Shown piece after piece: positions 1 through 7,232 of a stretch of 64,000 bases of DNA. Numbering within the stretch: the stretch's first letter is position 1; each line of letters begins with the position of its first letter. The translations under genes and the position numbers were made by a program. The stretch is from Trichomonas vaginalis G3 (lineage: Eukaryota; Parabasalia; Trichomonadida; Trichomonadidae): positions 1,302,001-1,366,000 of the forward strand of contig NC_067204.1 in NCBI RefSeq assembly GCF_026262505.1, read 5' to 3'. The notes under the pieces are model-generated. The model saw only the letters and a list, made by a program, of their open reading frames with translations. It ran no database searches and was not told the DNA's origin.

Positions 1-1
1 A

Positions 2-253
2 ACATCTGTGGAAGGAAACCATTCACATTCAATGACAAAAAGAGGTTATACAAATCTTGCAGCAGGTTCGGATAGACAGGGAATGCATAGATATGATATT
101 TCAAGTGACCCAGTAGATTCAAGCACAGGTATTTTCTGTGGAACTGCAGGAAATCATACACATGTTGTAGCTGGCATTACAGACCCAGCAGGTAATGGAA
201 AAGATTATATGCCTCCTTATATAACAATGCACGCTTGGATACGAGTTGGTTAA
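2..253 (+). CDS. Phage-collar-like fibre protein, C-terminal end (partial at window edge)
   Basis: Only the C-terminal part is in the window. It ends with GNHTHVVAG, then a stretch to KDYMPPYITMHAW. This matches the end of the el2 fibre protein (59,752-61,041: GNHTHRVSG, KDYMPPYMTVYAW). In bacteriophages such histidine-rich GNHTH segments lie in tail-collar/fibre tip domains and can bind metal at the trimer tip. By relation to the el2 copy this would be a virion surface fibre. It overlaps the next convergent gene (250-423) by 4 bp. Identification rests on the relation to el2 and the motif spacing. Confidence 0.75.
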   Translation, partial: TSVEGNHSHSMTKRGYTNLAAGSDRQGMHRYDISSDPVDSSTGIFCGTAGNHTHVVAGITDPAGNGKDYMPPYITMHAWIRVG

Positions 254-423
254 CTCAAGATCACGATCACAAACTGTTTCTCAGTATGAATGAGTAGCTC
301 TATTTTTACATCATTACTGAAGTATTTCTTTTCTTCATCAATGACAGAAAGAATGTTTTCATCATCTTTTAAAGATCTTACCAAAGTTAGATCTTCATCA
401 GAAAATCTCAAAGAAAGACTCAT
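250..423 (-). CDS. Small el1 protein, 57 aa, unknown
   Basis: An ATG frame (MSLSLRFSDEDLTLVRSLKD...) running to a TAA that overlaps the end of the convergent fibre gene by 4 bp. It is acidic in the first half (SDEDL, KDDEN, IDEEKK) and hydrophobic at the C-terminus (FVIVILS). No family recognised. Support: it exactly fills the gap between the fibre gene and the divergent gene at 488, and an AT-rich stretch with TATATTTTTATTA lies 10-30 bp upstream, resembling leaders of other element genes. Confidence 0.45.
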   Translation of the reverse strand: MSLSLRFSDEDLTLVRSLKDDENILSVIDEEKKYFSNDVKIELLIHTEKQFVIVILS

Positions 424-487
424 TTATGCACTAATAAAAATATAGCTAATTATTTTTTTATCTGAACTTTTTATCGGGTATATAAAG

Positions 488-931
488 ATGTCTGAACATC
501 ATATAAAGTTCTTTAAGATCCAACAGTTTGTAGATGAAGTGAAGAAGCAAAATAAAACAGCAAAGAGACTACTTATATGCTTACCACAAACATTATGTCA
601 AGGAAAGTATGGTTATAGTGCAAGTCCGATCATGATCTTTGTCGATAAGCAGAAATACACAAATGAAGGTTTAGCTAATTTACTCAAGTTTGAAAAGATA
701 GCTATAAACATTCCTGACCATTTCTCAGCGAGAATAAACCTTGACAAGACTAAAAGTTATTGTTTATATGTAGATCTCACGAAATCAACAAAGAGTAAAG
801 ACAAAGAATATAACCCAGTTGAACTTAAGACAATGGGTAAGAACTTACTCAAAGCTGCTATCAAACCTGTCGAAGAGATCGACATTGAGGATGAAGCAGA
901 AGAAATAGATGTAGATCCTGATGCATTATAA
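488..931 (+). CDS. 147-aa protein with acidic C-terminal tail, SSB-like candidate
   Basis: Not assignable to a family by eye. The body has alternating basic and hydrophobic segments (KRLLICLPQ, PIMIFVDKQ, KSYCLYVDLTK) ending in a strongly acidic tail (EEIDIEDEAEEIDVDPDAL). The el2 gene at 49,153-49,542 has similar size and the same kind of tail (EEENIDIDPEMF). Acidic tails ending in hydrophobic residues are typical of phage and bacterial single-stranded DNA-binding proteins, where the tail recruits replication partners. SSB function is inference only. An upstream TATATAAAG lies directly before the ATG. Confidence 0.55.
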   Translation: MSEHHIKFFKIQQFVDEVKKQNKTAKRLLICLPQTLCQGKYGYSASPIMIFVDKQKYTNEGLANLLKFEKIAINIPDHFSARINLDKTKSYCLYVDLTKSTKSKDKEYNPVELKTMGKNLLKAAIKPVEEIDIEDEAEEIDVDPDAL

Positions 932-941
932 ACGATAAAGT

Positions 942-1244
942 TTATTTTTGGAGGAAGATGGTGTCAGACCCTTTAATCTGGTATGCTTGTTCTAGGTAAT
1001 TGCAGAAACCTAGAAAGATTGGTATTGGTCTGAGTTTCATATCTGTTCTCTCATCTCTCCATTGAAGCAAGTAAATTTTCATGAAGAGTTCGTCTGGATT
1101 CTCAGGTTTTGGTACACACTGATCGAAGATCTGTATGACCTCTTCATGACCGTACTCCCTATGGTCAGACATGAGTGTTAAGAAGAACTTTTGCATCTTC
1201 GGACCAGGTTTAGCATCTATGCAACGAGTGGGTCTCATTGACAT
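942..1244 (-). CDS. Small el1 protein, about 100 aa, paralogue of the 7,233 gene
   Basis: Start chosen at MSMRPTRC. The protein shares a pattern with the gene at 7,233-7,499: a FF-L/D-LI segment near the start, then a P-x-PEE/NPDE motif, a hydrophobic stretch ending in W-x-x-x-x (MKIYLLQWRDE versus MFIMKWYEK), and a last helix. A third possible member is in el2 (within 49,563-50,020: FVLKFCFWEYDK). Function unknown. The gene is divergent from 1,268-1,474, and the 23-bp spacer carries TGTCACTTTTA. Confidence 0.5.
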   Translation of the reverse strand: MSMRPTRCIDAKPGPKMQKFFLTLMSDHREYGHEEVIQIFDQCVPKPENPDELFMKIYLLQWRDERTDMKLRPIPIFLGFCNYLEQAYQIKGSDTIFLQK

Positions 1245-1267
1245 TTTTGTCACTTTTATTTGGTCGA
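1245..1267. promoter_or_regulatory. Bidirectional TCACTTTT start-site element
   Basis: The short spacer between two divergent start codons holds TTTGTCACTTTTATTTGGTC. TCACTTTT fits the trichomonad initiator (TCA+1, pyrimidine, T/A). The same GTCACTTTT box, in either orientation, precedes the genes starting at 3,695 (minus), 4,744 (minus), 6,812 (plus) and 7,499 (minus), so it probably marks transcription starts of el1 genes. Confidence 0.5.
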
Positions 1268-1474
1268 ATGGAAGGATTCGAGTTCATGCCACTTGACAGC
1301 AAAGAAGGTGCAGAAGAGGTTGTTGTTGCTGCATTCTATGCGAGCTCACACGTTGACGCATTCCGAACTTACCAGGATGACCTCGAAAAAGAAGGTCGAA
1401 AGCTTGGAAAGATCCAAATGTTGCTTGAGTTCTTCCGTGGAAACCTTGCACAGAAGTATGAGAAGAAAGAATAA
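1268..1474 (+). CDS. Small el1 protein, 68 aa
   Basis: Begins MEGFEFMPLDSKEGAEEV and continues to an Arg/Lys-rich helical C-terminus (FFRGNLAQKYEKKE). This ATG is preferred over an upstream in-frame one because it lies just downstream of the TCACTTTT initiator. Predicted mostly helical; no family recognised. It is divergent from 942-1,244 and convergent with 1,532-2,038, as expected of a compact viral-type gene block. Confidence 0.45.
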   Translation: MEGFEFMPLDSKEGAEEVVVAAFYASSHVDAFRTYQDDLEKEGRKLGKIQMLLEFFRGNLAQKYEKKE

Positions 1475-1531
1475 ACAACTAATTATTACTGAGCTTAGCT
1501 CATAAATGTAAGTTTTTACTCTGATCAGATC

Positions 1532-2038
1532 TTAGATCTCGTCGGGACAAGCGGAAAGGATAAAGTCCATGAGCTGGACTTTTGTCTTAGTGAGCGGTAC
1601 TGCGGTCATGAGTAGTTCGCGCTTGTTTGAGCCACTTGGAACGCGACCCTTCCAATTCCTCATAGATCTCAAGGCAGAGATCGTGAAGAACTCAAGGACA
1701 AAGAGTCTTTGAGACTTGGTAAGGAATCCCTCATCATCTCTTTCATCCTGGAGGGTCTTTGTGGATGCAGTGGACTTGATCTCGTCTTCCTCGATCGGAT
1801 CATTCTCATAATCTTCATCACCCTTCTTCCTAAACGTCATCTGCTCTCTCTTGTAGTCGTTCCTGAGAGCATTGAGTCCAGCTTCAAGATCTTGTGAGTT
1901 CTTTGCAGGTTTATTGAAAGTTTTCTTTTCCTGCATTTGCTGTATAAGCTGGGTTTGCTGTTGCATCATCTGCATCATCATTGCCATCATATCTAGTGTT
2001 GGTGATGCTGGAGCTGGTGTTGTACCATCTTGGGACAT
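1532..2038 (-). CDS. 168-aa protein of the divergent repeat-flanking pair (left member)
   Basis: Start taken at MSQDGTTPAPASP; the frame also runs open through the upstream tandem repeat, but that is because the repeat length is a multiple of three. Features: TTPAPAS near the N-terminus, a Met/Gln-rich helix (MMAMMMQMMQQQTQLIQQM) at about residues 15-35, a charged middle, and a C-terminal helix. The el2 counterpart (50,951-51,028) keeps the TTPAP motif and the same position beside a repeat array. Function unknown; a coiled-coil structural or DNA-associated role is possible. Confidence 0.5.
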   Translation of the reverse strand: MSQDGTTPAPASPTLDMMAMMMQMMQQQTQLIQQMQEKKTFNKPAKNSQDLEAGLNALRNDYKREQMTFRKKGDEDYENDPIEEDEIKSTASTKTLQDERDDEGFLTKSQRLFVLEFFTISALRSMRNWKGRVPSGSNKRELLMTAVPLTKTKVQLMDFILSACPDEI

Positions 2039-2048
2039 TCGGTCGTCG

Positions 2049-2406
2049 GTTATGTCTTTACAAAAGACTGCTTTACAAAAGACAGCTTTACAAAAGACAG
2101 CTTTACAAAAGACAGCTTTACAAAAGACAGCTTTACAAAAGACTGCTTTACAAAAGACAGCTTTACAAAAGACGTCTTGACAAAAGACAGCTTTACAAAA
2201 GCATTTTCTCACAAAATTGAATACTTTTGCTTTACAAAAGACGTCTTGACAAAAGATTGCTTTACAAAAGTCTGCTTTACAAAAGACGTCTTGACAAAAG
2301 ATTGCTTTACAAAAGTCTGCTTTACAAAAGATTGCTTTACAAAAGATTGCTTTACAAAAGTCTGCTTTACAAAAGATTGCTTTACAAAAGATTGCTTTAC
2401 AAAAGC
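2049..2406. repeat. 15-bp tandem repeat array between divergent genes (el1)
   Basis: About 23 units of a 15-bp repeat, core GCTTTACAAAAGACA, with variants TTGACAAAAGACGTC and GCTTTACAAAAGTCT. In the right half the variants alternate in a 45-60-bp higher-order pattern, and GACGTC palindromes recur. Because 15 is a multiple of three, the array is open in several frames on both strands, which makes false protein repeats. It separates the start codons of 1,532-2,038 (minus) and 2,408-2,806 (plus). The equivalent spot in el2 holds an unrelated 21-bp array. Confidence 0.9.
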
Positions 2407-2407
2407 C

Positions 2408-2806
2408 ATGACTGATCTTCATCCAATTTGTTTAATCGAACTTAATGAAGTAATTTCTGCATATCTCCTGCATGTATTTGGAAACGAGAGGATAAGACAA
2501 CTCACCAAGGTTTCCAGACGCCAGATCCAAAGACTTGAATCAACTGCAGGAGTAATCCTAAGCTTTGAAGAAGGATTAACCAATAAGAAAGATGTCATTG
2601 ACTCCAAGCGTGAAAGCCTTGCTGCTTTCTTACGCAAACACCCATGGGTCGATGTTGATCTCCAAACTCCTTACCAAGGACTCGTTGAAACCTTCACGAC
2701 CTACAGACAGCTCCTTGACAGACCTGAGCAGAACCTTCTGGTCGAACGTGATGGCACATTAAGCCCTACAGACGAGTCAATCCAGAGAGAAGAAGCTCAA
2801 GAGTAA
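2408..2806 (+). CDS. 132-aa protein of the divergent repeat-flanking pair (right member)
   Basis: Starts at MTDLHPICLIELNEVISAYL, immediately after the last repeat unit. The N-terminus matches the small el2 gene at 52,493-52,600 (DEAIYLIEINELVKDFL): both have an I-x-LIE(L/I)NE core in the same position next to a repeat array. The rest is helical and charged. The conserved position suggests that the protein and the repeat belong together, for example as a repeat-binding replication or partition factor, but no known domain is recognised and this is inference. Confidence 0.5.
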   Translation: MTDLHPICLIELNEVISAYLLHVFGNERIRQLTKVSRRQIQRLESTAGVILSFEEGLTNKKDVIDSKRESLAAFLRKHPWVDVDLQTPYQGLVETFTTYRQLLDRPEQNLLVERDGTLSPTDESIQREEAQE

Positions 2807-2842
2807 AAATCTGACATTTATACTTTACATGACATTTTTTTC

Positions 2843-3325
2843 ATGAGTGTTCACGTTAAGATCAATGATGAAAACATGACTTCATGGGAAGATATCATTG
2901 ATGACATAGAGAATGACCTTGATGAAAACATGATGGGAGCTCAAACGTCAGTTAAGGTCAAACTTGGTGAAGTTCAAGAAAAGATCTCCGAGATCAATGC
3001 AAAAATATCTGCTCTTACAGAGGTTGACGTTTATTACAGAAGCTTGGAGAGAACTTTAAGCAAACTTGAACGTCAGAACCAAAGTCTCATAGTTGTGCTC
3101 CAGAAACTCAGTCTCATGCGTAAAGCATATAATGACTACCTACATGTAAGAGACTTACCTTCTTATTCTACTCCAGATCTCGACTTTTCCGATATAAGTC
3201 CAATCCTTATTGATACAACACTTACGATAGCAGGGATGCTTCCTACATATCCAGAATATGATAACTTACCTCAGCTCTTCGAGTATCTCAAGAAAAAGTT
3301 CATGATCTTATTATGCGAACCATGA
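2843..3325 (+). CDS. 160-aa acidic coiled-coil protein
   Basis: The N-terminal third is acidic (EDIIDDIENDLDEN). The centre (about residues 40-95) shows heptad-like spacing (VKVKLGEVQEKISEINAKI, LSKLERQNQSLIVVLQKL), consistent with a coiled coil. The C-terminus is hydrophobic. No family recognised. Its stop codon overlaps the ATG of a possible 31-aa frame in an ATGA arrangement. Confidence 0.45.
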   Translation: MSVHVKINDENMTSWEDIIDDIENDLDENMMGAQTSVKVKLGEVQEKISEINAKISALTEVDVYYRSLERTLSKLERQNQSLIVVLQKLSLMRKAYNDYLHVRDLPSYSTPDLDFSDISPILIDTTLTIAGMLPTYPEYDNLPQLFEYLKKKFMILLCEP

Positions 3326-3417
3326 AAAGACGTCAAAATACCAGAACAGAACGAGAACAGAGCTTACTAATAGACTTATTATATAATACTAAAGAAATAA
3401 AGGAGTTTTTATTCTAA
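3322..3417 (+). CDS. Possible 31-aa basic peptide
   Basis: A short ATG frame (MKRRQNTRTEREQSLLIDLL...) whose start overlaps the stop of the preceding gene by four bases and whose end overlaps the convergent gene by four. Its highly basic start and tight packing are the only support; it may be chance. Confidence 0.25.
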   Translation: MKRRQNTRTEREQSLLIDLLYNTKEIKEFLF

Positions 3418-3695
3418 CTTTGGTATTTTTGGAAGAACTGATCTGGATCATATTTGTCAACCACAGGTTTTGGTATCAAAAGTCTCTCTGGTTCTTGGAC
3501 GGCTGGTACTGGAAATGGTTCCTTTGGTTTCCTAGCTTTTGGGAGATCTAAAAATTTTCTTGGTCTCTTTCTTTTGTGTAAGTGTTGTCCATTTTTATCG
3601 ACAACGAATGTGAGCTTTCCGTCGTCAAAGATGAATGTCGTCGCTTCTTCAGTTCCCTCATCAACTATTATCTTCTTGATCTTTCTCTTCTCCAT
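3414..3695 (-). CDS. 93-aa basic/proline-rich protein
   Basis: Start chosen at MEKRKIKKIIVDEGTEE because TCACTTTTTCTGTTA lies directly upstream on the coding strand, matching the initiator. There is a short beta-rich head (FIFDDGKLTFVVDKNG), a basic cluster (HKRKRPRKF) and a Pro-rich tail (PEPFPVP...). Possibly a small DNA- or capsid-associated protein; no known family. Confidence 0.45.
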   Translation of the reverse strand: MEKRKIKKIIVDEGTEEATTFIFDDGKLTFVVDKNGQHLHKRKRPRKFLDLPKARKPKEPFPVPAVQEPERLLIPKPVVDKYDPDQFFQKYQS

Positions 3696-3815
3696 TAACA
3701 GAAAAAGTGACATATATTACTTCATTTTTTTTCTGGGTGTTAGGATTAATTAAACCTCTATCTATAACATGCTTTCTCATAGAAAATTTCTCTCCATATC
3801 TTTTTGTCAATATCT

Positions 3816-4502
3816 CTAAAGTTCTTCTGTATAAGATTTATCACTACTGAAGTAAATAGATGGATAATTAAGGACATCAAAGGTTTCTACAGTATCTTTA
3901 AGAGTCCATTCATCTCCATACTGTATAGAATAAGTATGGAAGTATGGAGGATCACATATAAAGAAAACATTGGGAAGATCTTTATACTCATTGAAGAGTA
4001 TTCTCCAATCTTTATGAACAATAGTTAAACCTTCAAGATAGTCATCTATGTTTTCATCAAATAAGTTAGTATATCTGAGGTATAACACTTTCTTCATTAA
4101 TGTGTCAAGATCATAGTATTTGTATGCTCCAGAATAGAGAAGACGTGAACATAATGTATCCCAGTCTATGTATGGAGCTTTACTTATAACTTCTCTGACG
4201 ATCTCTTTCTGATCAGTAGGAATTTTCTCATCTGGCTTAACATTTATTCTCTCCTTAAGTTCCTTAAGTATTTCATTCGTGTCATGAATGTGTTTCAGTC
4301 TATCAACGTAGTTATCATAGTCGTTAGCTATGATCGTTGCTTTTGGGAACATAATATGCAACAGATGAGAGATATAGAGAGAACCACCAAAGAGGTCAAC
4401 GAAGACATAATCCCCTTTGATGTCTTTGAGTATGTCGATAAGAGCTTTCCTGATCTTCGACTTATTACCTATGAAAGGTAAAGGAGGTTTGGTAAAAATC
4501 AT
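3816..4502 (-). CDS. D12-class (Dam-family) N6-adenine DNA methyltransferase
   Basis: Transfers a methyl group from AdoMet to adenine in DNA. Seen: PPLPFIGNKSKIRKAL at the N-terminus (the PF-x-G-x-K AdoMet-binding start typical of D12 enzymes), FVDLFGGS (motif I), NDYDNYVDRL (motif II-like) and the catalytic CDPPYFHTYS (motif IV, DPPY) near residue 185. One uninterrupted frame of 228 aa, slightly short against the usual 250-280. The Dam branch recognises GATC, which is unusually frequent in the surrounding genes; the true target here is not known. A relative lies in el2 at 62,664-63,485. Confidence 0.85.
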   Translation of the reverse strand: MIFTKPPLPFIGNKSKIRKALIDILKDIKGDYVFVDLFGGSLYISHLLHIMFPKATIIANDYDNYVDRLKHIHDTNEILKELKERINVKPDEKIPTDQKEIVREVISKAPYIDWDTLCSRLLYSGAYKYYDLDTLMKKVLYLRYTNLFDENIDDYLEGLTIVHKDWRILFNEYKDLPNVFFICDPPYFHTYSIQYGDEWTLKDTVETFDVLNYPSIYFSSDKSYTEEL

Positions 4503-4531
4503 TTATATGGTAATAAAAATAAGTGTTTAGA

Positions 4532-4744
4532 TTAATTGGGTTTGAGTAGGTCTGCTGCATCTGTATTGCGTCCTCTGTATCTCTCTCCTGGGAGATCGCG
4601 GTTGATCATCCCGTGGACTTCGCAGAAAAAAAGGAGCATGACCAAGAGAACAATGAACAAGTTTATACAAAAGAATACAACAACAGCGTTCGTTAAGAAG
4701 TTCATTGAACTCTTCACATAAGCTATGTCTTCTTCGTAGCCCAT
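4532..4744 (-). CDS. Small single-pass membrane protein, 70 aa
   Basis: Start at MGYEEDIAYVKSS is preferred because GACACTTTTTAAGTTA lies just upstream. A single strong membrane segment of about 25 residues (VVVFFCINLFIVLLVMLLFF) is followed by a basic/polar tail (GERYRGRN). A small membrane protein gene also occurs beside the methyltransferase in el2 (62,557-62,688). Likely a virion or host-membrane protein; family unknown. Confidence 0.5.
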   Translation of the reverse strand: MGYEEDIAYVKSSMNFLTNAVVVFFCINLFIVLLVMLLFFCEVHGMINRDLPGERYRGRNTDAADLLKPN

Positions 4745-4758
4745 TAACTTAAAAAGTG

Positions 4759-4840
4759 TCATGACCACTTCATTTTTGATGAAGTCAACAGCTTATGTCC
4801 ACTTCCTCCCATCAACACTTGAGAAACAAGAGAAGGTCAT
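4759..4840 (+). repeat. 82-bp direct repeat, copy 1
   Basis: Identical by eye to 6,810-6,891, from TCATGACCAC to GAGAAGGTCAT. Copy 2 is the functional 5' end of the gene at 6,812-7,204; copy 1 is a detached duplicate of that end. The two copies bracket a 2-kb segment unlike the rest of el1. Confidence 0.9.
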
Positions 4841-5149
4841 GAAACAATAAGAATTACCGAAAAAGTGACAAAACATCAAAAACAGGGAGGGGGTCTCAAT
4901 TTTTATTACTTATATTATTTTACAATATTTATATAAATACTCTTTATAATATATTTTACTATAAAATTATACCTCAAATTCAAATATTTATAATATTATT
5001 TACATAATTATCTCAAAATTATATTTTATATATATTATTTTTCATATGTATAAATCATATAATCTATATCTATGCAAATCTCATCTAAAATTTTTTTGAA
5101 GCAAACCGCTACCATTTTATAATGGTCCATCTTAAATTCATCATAAATT

Positions 5150-6152
5150 CTGGTACATGTTAGTACCAGAGTCTTCAAATCTCAAACACTCTGGTACCAA
5201 CATGTACCAGACGCGAGTTTCCAATGCCCTCGTACGATTTTCTATTAAGATCTTCTTGAATGAGAAGGTCTTCATAGAAACTCGTACGAGGCTTCTCTTT
5301 TAAATACTCTGGTACCTGCTGTATCGGAGTCGACTTTACAGCCCTTTCCCCAATTTTGAAGCTGGGGAAAGTTTTCAAGCAATGAAAGGGAAGCTCTCGC
5401 TATGAGGTGAAAATCTAGAATTTTTACCTCATAGCGAGTAATCCTTTGTTAATTGCTTGAAAACTTTCTTCAAATTATCAAAATTTCGAGGAAAGTTTCC
5501 TTGCTTCAAAGTAGAGATGGAGCCCTTTGAGCCACTGCATATAGGTCAGTGACTCAAAATACTCCATCTCTACTAGAAATCGCCAAAATTTGGGTCGCAA
5601 TCTTTGAAATGCGACGCAAGTTTGGGCAATTTCGCGAGGACTTGCTCCATTTGGTGCATAGATTCACACTCTATGCACCAGATGGAACAATTCTTTCGCT
5701 GACAGCGGGAAACTTTGTCTGAATAGTTTAACATTCAGACAAAGTTTCCCGCTGTCAGAGAGGGAATGGAAGGGTAAGAGGTATATATTCATAATGTATA
5801 CCTCTTACTCTTCCATTCCCTCAAGAAAGTTCAAAAACTTGGGTGCAATCAGTTCTGATTGCACCCAATTTTTGAACTTTATATAGGGAATTGTTGGCTA
5901 TGTTGTACTGATCATGAATCAGTACATCATAGCCAACAATTCCTTCGCAAACAGTGGGAAACTTTGTCTGAATAGTTTAACATTCAGACAAAGTTTCCCG
6001 CTGTCAGGGAGGGAATTAGAGGGTGGGAGATATATAGATAGACTATAAATCTCTCACCCTTTAATTCCCTCAAGAAAGTTCAAAAACTTGGGTGCAATCA
6101 GAACTGATTGCACCAAAGTTTTTGAATTTTGTATAAGAATTGTTGGCTATGA
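5150..6152. repeat. Array of about 13 consecutive long hairpins
   Basis: Nearly every base belongs to an inverted repeat. Clear hairpins: 5,150-5,210; 5,228-5,291; 5,367-5,471 (nested, inner stem CTCGCTATGAGGT at 5,394); 5,510-5,574; 5,582-5,627; 5,644-5,689; 5,699-5,758 (about 26-bp perfect stem, 8-nt loop); 5,760-5,822; 5,829-5,880; 5,887-5,943. The last four are repeated as a block with small changes at 5,951-6,005, 6,006-6,071 and 6,078-6,130, and one arm of the fourth at 6,136-6,152. Stems are 18-27 bp, hairpins mostly 45-65 nt (one nested hairpin is 105 nt), and each stem sequence is different within a block. Confidence 0.9.
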
Positions 6153-6266
6153 TGTGGATAGCCGCTGCCAGACCAAATGAATTAACCGTTGTGAATAACG
6201 TTTCTGAATCTTTATTTAAAAAGATAAAATATCACGATTTTGGCTGCGTTAAAAATCAAAGAATTG

Positions 6267-6698
6267 ATGTTTTTGTCAAAAAATCTTTTAGAAGAAGTTG
6301 CACCCAATTACTTTTATCGTATTAAAAACGATTTACTTCAAACAGGTTTTATTCCTTCAATTAGAATTCGCGAGCCTCGATTGACAGATTATAAAACAAA
6401 ATTGAAAAGAGAAGTTCAATCACGTTTATACCAAGTATTAAATTTTGTTCAGAATCAAGAAGCCAATTTGAATCCATTAAGATTTTTATTGGAAAATGCT
6501 GAAGAAAAACTTTCTCAAATAAATGAGAAGATACAAAATTCAATTACATATTTAAGATCGTTTGAAATTCCAAATGAATTGTTAGATACGTATATGTTAG
6601 AAATTAATGAATTTTGTTATAATTCTCCAGATTATATTTTAGAACATTTCGAAGAATTTTTGGAGGATTTCAAAGAAAAGAATAATTTAATAGACTAA
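6267..6698 (+). CDS. 143-aa helical protein in the inserted segment
   Basis: From the first ATG (MFLSKNLLEEVAPNYFYRIK...) a continuous AT-rich frame runs to TAA. It is predicted all-helical and charged, with coiled-coil-like spacing at about residues 60-105 (FLLENAEEKLSQINEKIQN). Codon use (A/T third positions) differs from the flanking el1 genes. Just upstream, overlapping in another frame at 6,140-6,325, the phrase IAAARPNELTVVNN resembles the R-motif region of tyrosine recombinases, but nothing else of that family is visible. Function unknown. Confidence 0.4.
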   Translation: MFLSKNLLEEVAPNYFYRIKNDLLQTGFIPSIRIREPRLTDYKTKLKREVQSRLYQVLNFVQNQEANLNPLRFLLENAEEKLSQINEKIQNSITYLRSFEIPNELLDTYMLEINEFCYNSPDYILEHFEEFLEDFKEKNNLID

Positions 6699-6811
6699 AA
6701 AATTTATTATTTTTATTTATTGTGAATTTTAAATTGTCACTTTTTAACTGTTACTCCCTATTGAAAGTGTCACTTTTTGGGTGTCACTTTTTCGGAAATT
6801 CTTATATACTC

Positions 6812-7204
6812 ATGACCACTTCATTTTTGATGAAGTCAACAGCTTATGTCCACTTCCTCCCATCAACACTTGAGAAACAAGAGAAGGTCATCATTGAATA
6901 CCTTCAAGCCACTGAGAAGCTCCAAAAGCTTCAAGATCTCCGCGAAGAGTTCAAGTCCCGCTTGAAACAGGAGAACTTACTGCAGGAGTACATGCTCATT
7001 TTGTACCCATTACTAGATGGCTCCCATTTACCATCAGAGTACACTGCAGCTCTTGATGCACTCAAAGATCTTCGCGAACACCAGCCGATCGGTAAAGAAG
7101 CCTTCGAGCTCACCATTGAGCAAGCCATCTTCGCCAAGCACAATGCAAAGAAGCAGATGCTCGAAGCTCTTGACAAGATCAAAAAGTACGTCGAAAAGTA
7201 CTAA
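6812..7204 (+). CDS. 130-aa coiled-coil protein
   Basis: Starts at MTTSFLMKSTAYVHFLPSTL, downstream of two GTCACTTTTT boxes. Its first 27 codons are the part duplicated at 4,761-4,840. Almost entirely helical and charged (EKLQKLQDLREEFKSRLKQE, ALDKIKKYVEKY). No family recognised. GATC sites are dense in this gene. Confidence 0.5.
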   Translation: MTTSFLMKSTAYVHFLPSTLEKQEKVIIEYLQATEKLQKLQDLREEFKSRLKQENLLQEYMLILYPLLDGSHLPSEYTAALDALKDLREHQPIGKEAFELTIEQAIFAKHNAKKQMLEALDKIKKYVEKY

Positions 7205-7232
7205 AAATAATTACTTGAGTAAACGATAAGTT

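Larger units (their letters stand above)
4841..6809. mobile_element. Inserted segment in el1 with hairpin array
   Basis: The DNA between the 82-bp repeats is strongly AT-rich at 4,900-5,100, then consists of consecutive long hairpins (5,150-6,152), then an AT-rich reading frame (6,267-6,698) and a return to el1-like sequence with two GTCACTTTTT boxes near 6,768-6,793. Composition and structure differ from el1. Origin unknown: an insertion accompanied by a long target duplication, or a duplication event that captured foreign DNA. Confidence 0.55.

Noticed and set aside
2030-2422. FCKA/FTKD-repeat N-termini for the genes on both sides of the 15-bp array
   Set aside because: Same artefact of a 15-bp unit; unique sequence with a proper ATG begins at the array edges.
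5150-6152. CRISPR array
   Set aside because: No constant direct repeat with variable spacers; the structure is a row of inverted repeats, and the genome is eukaryotic.
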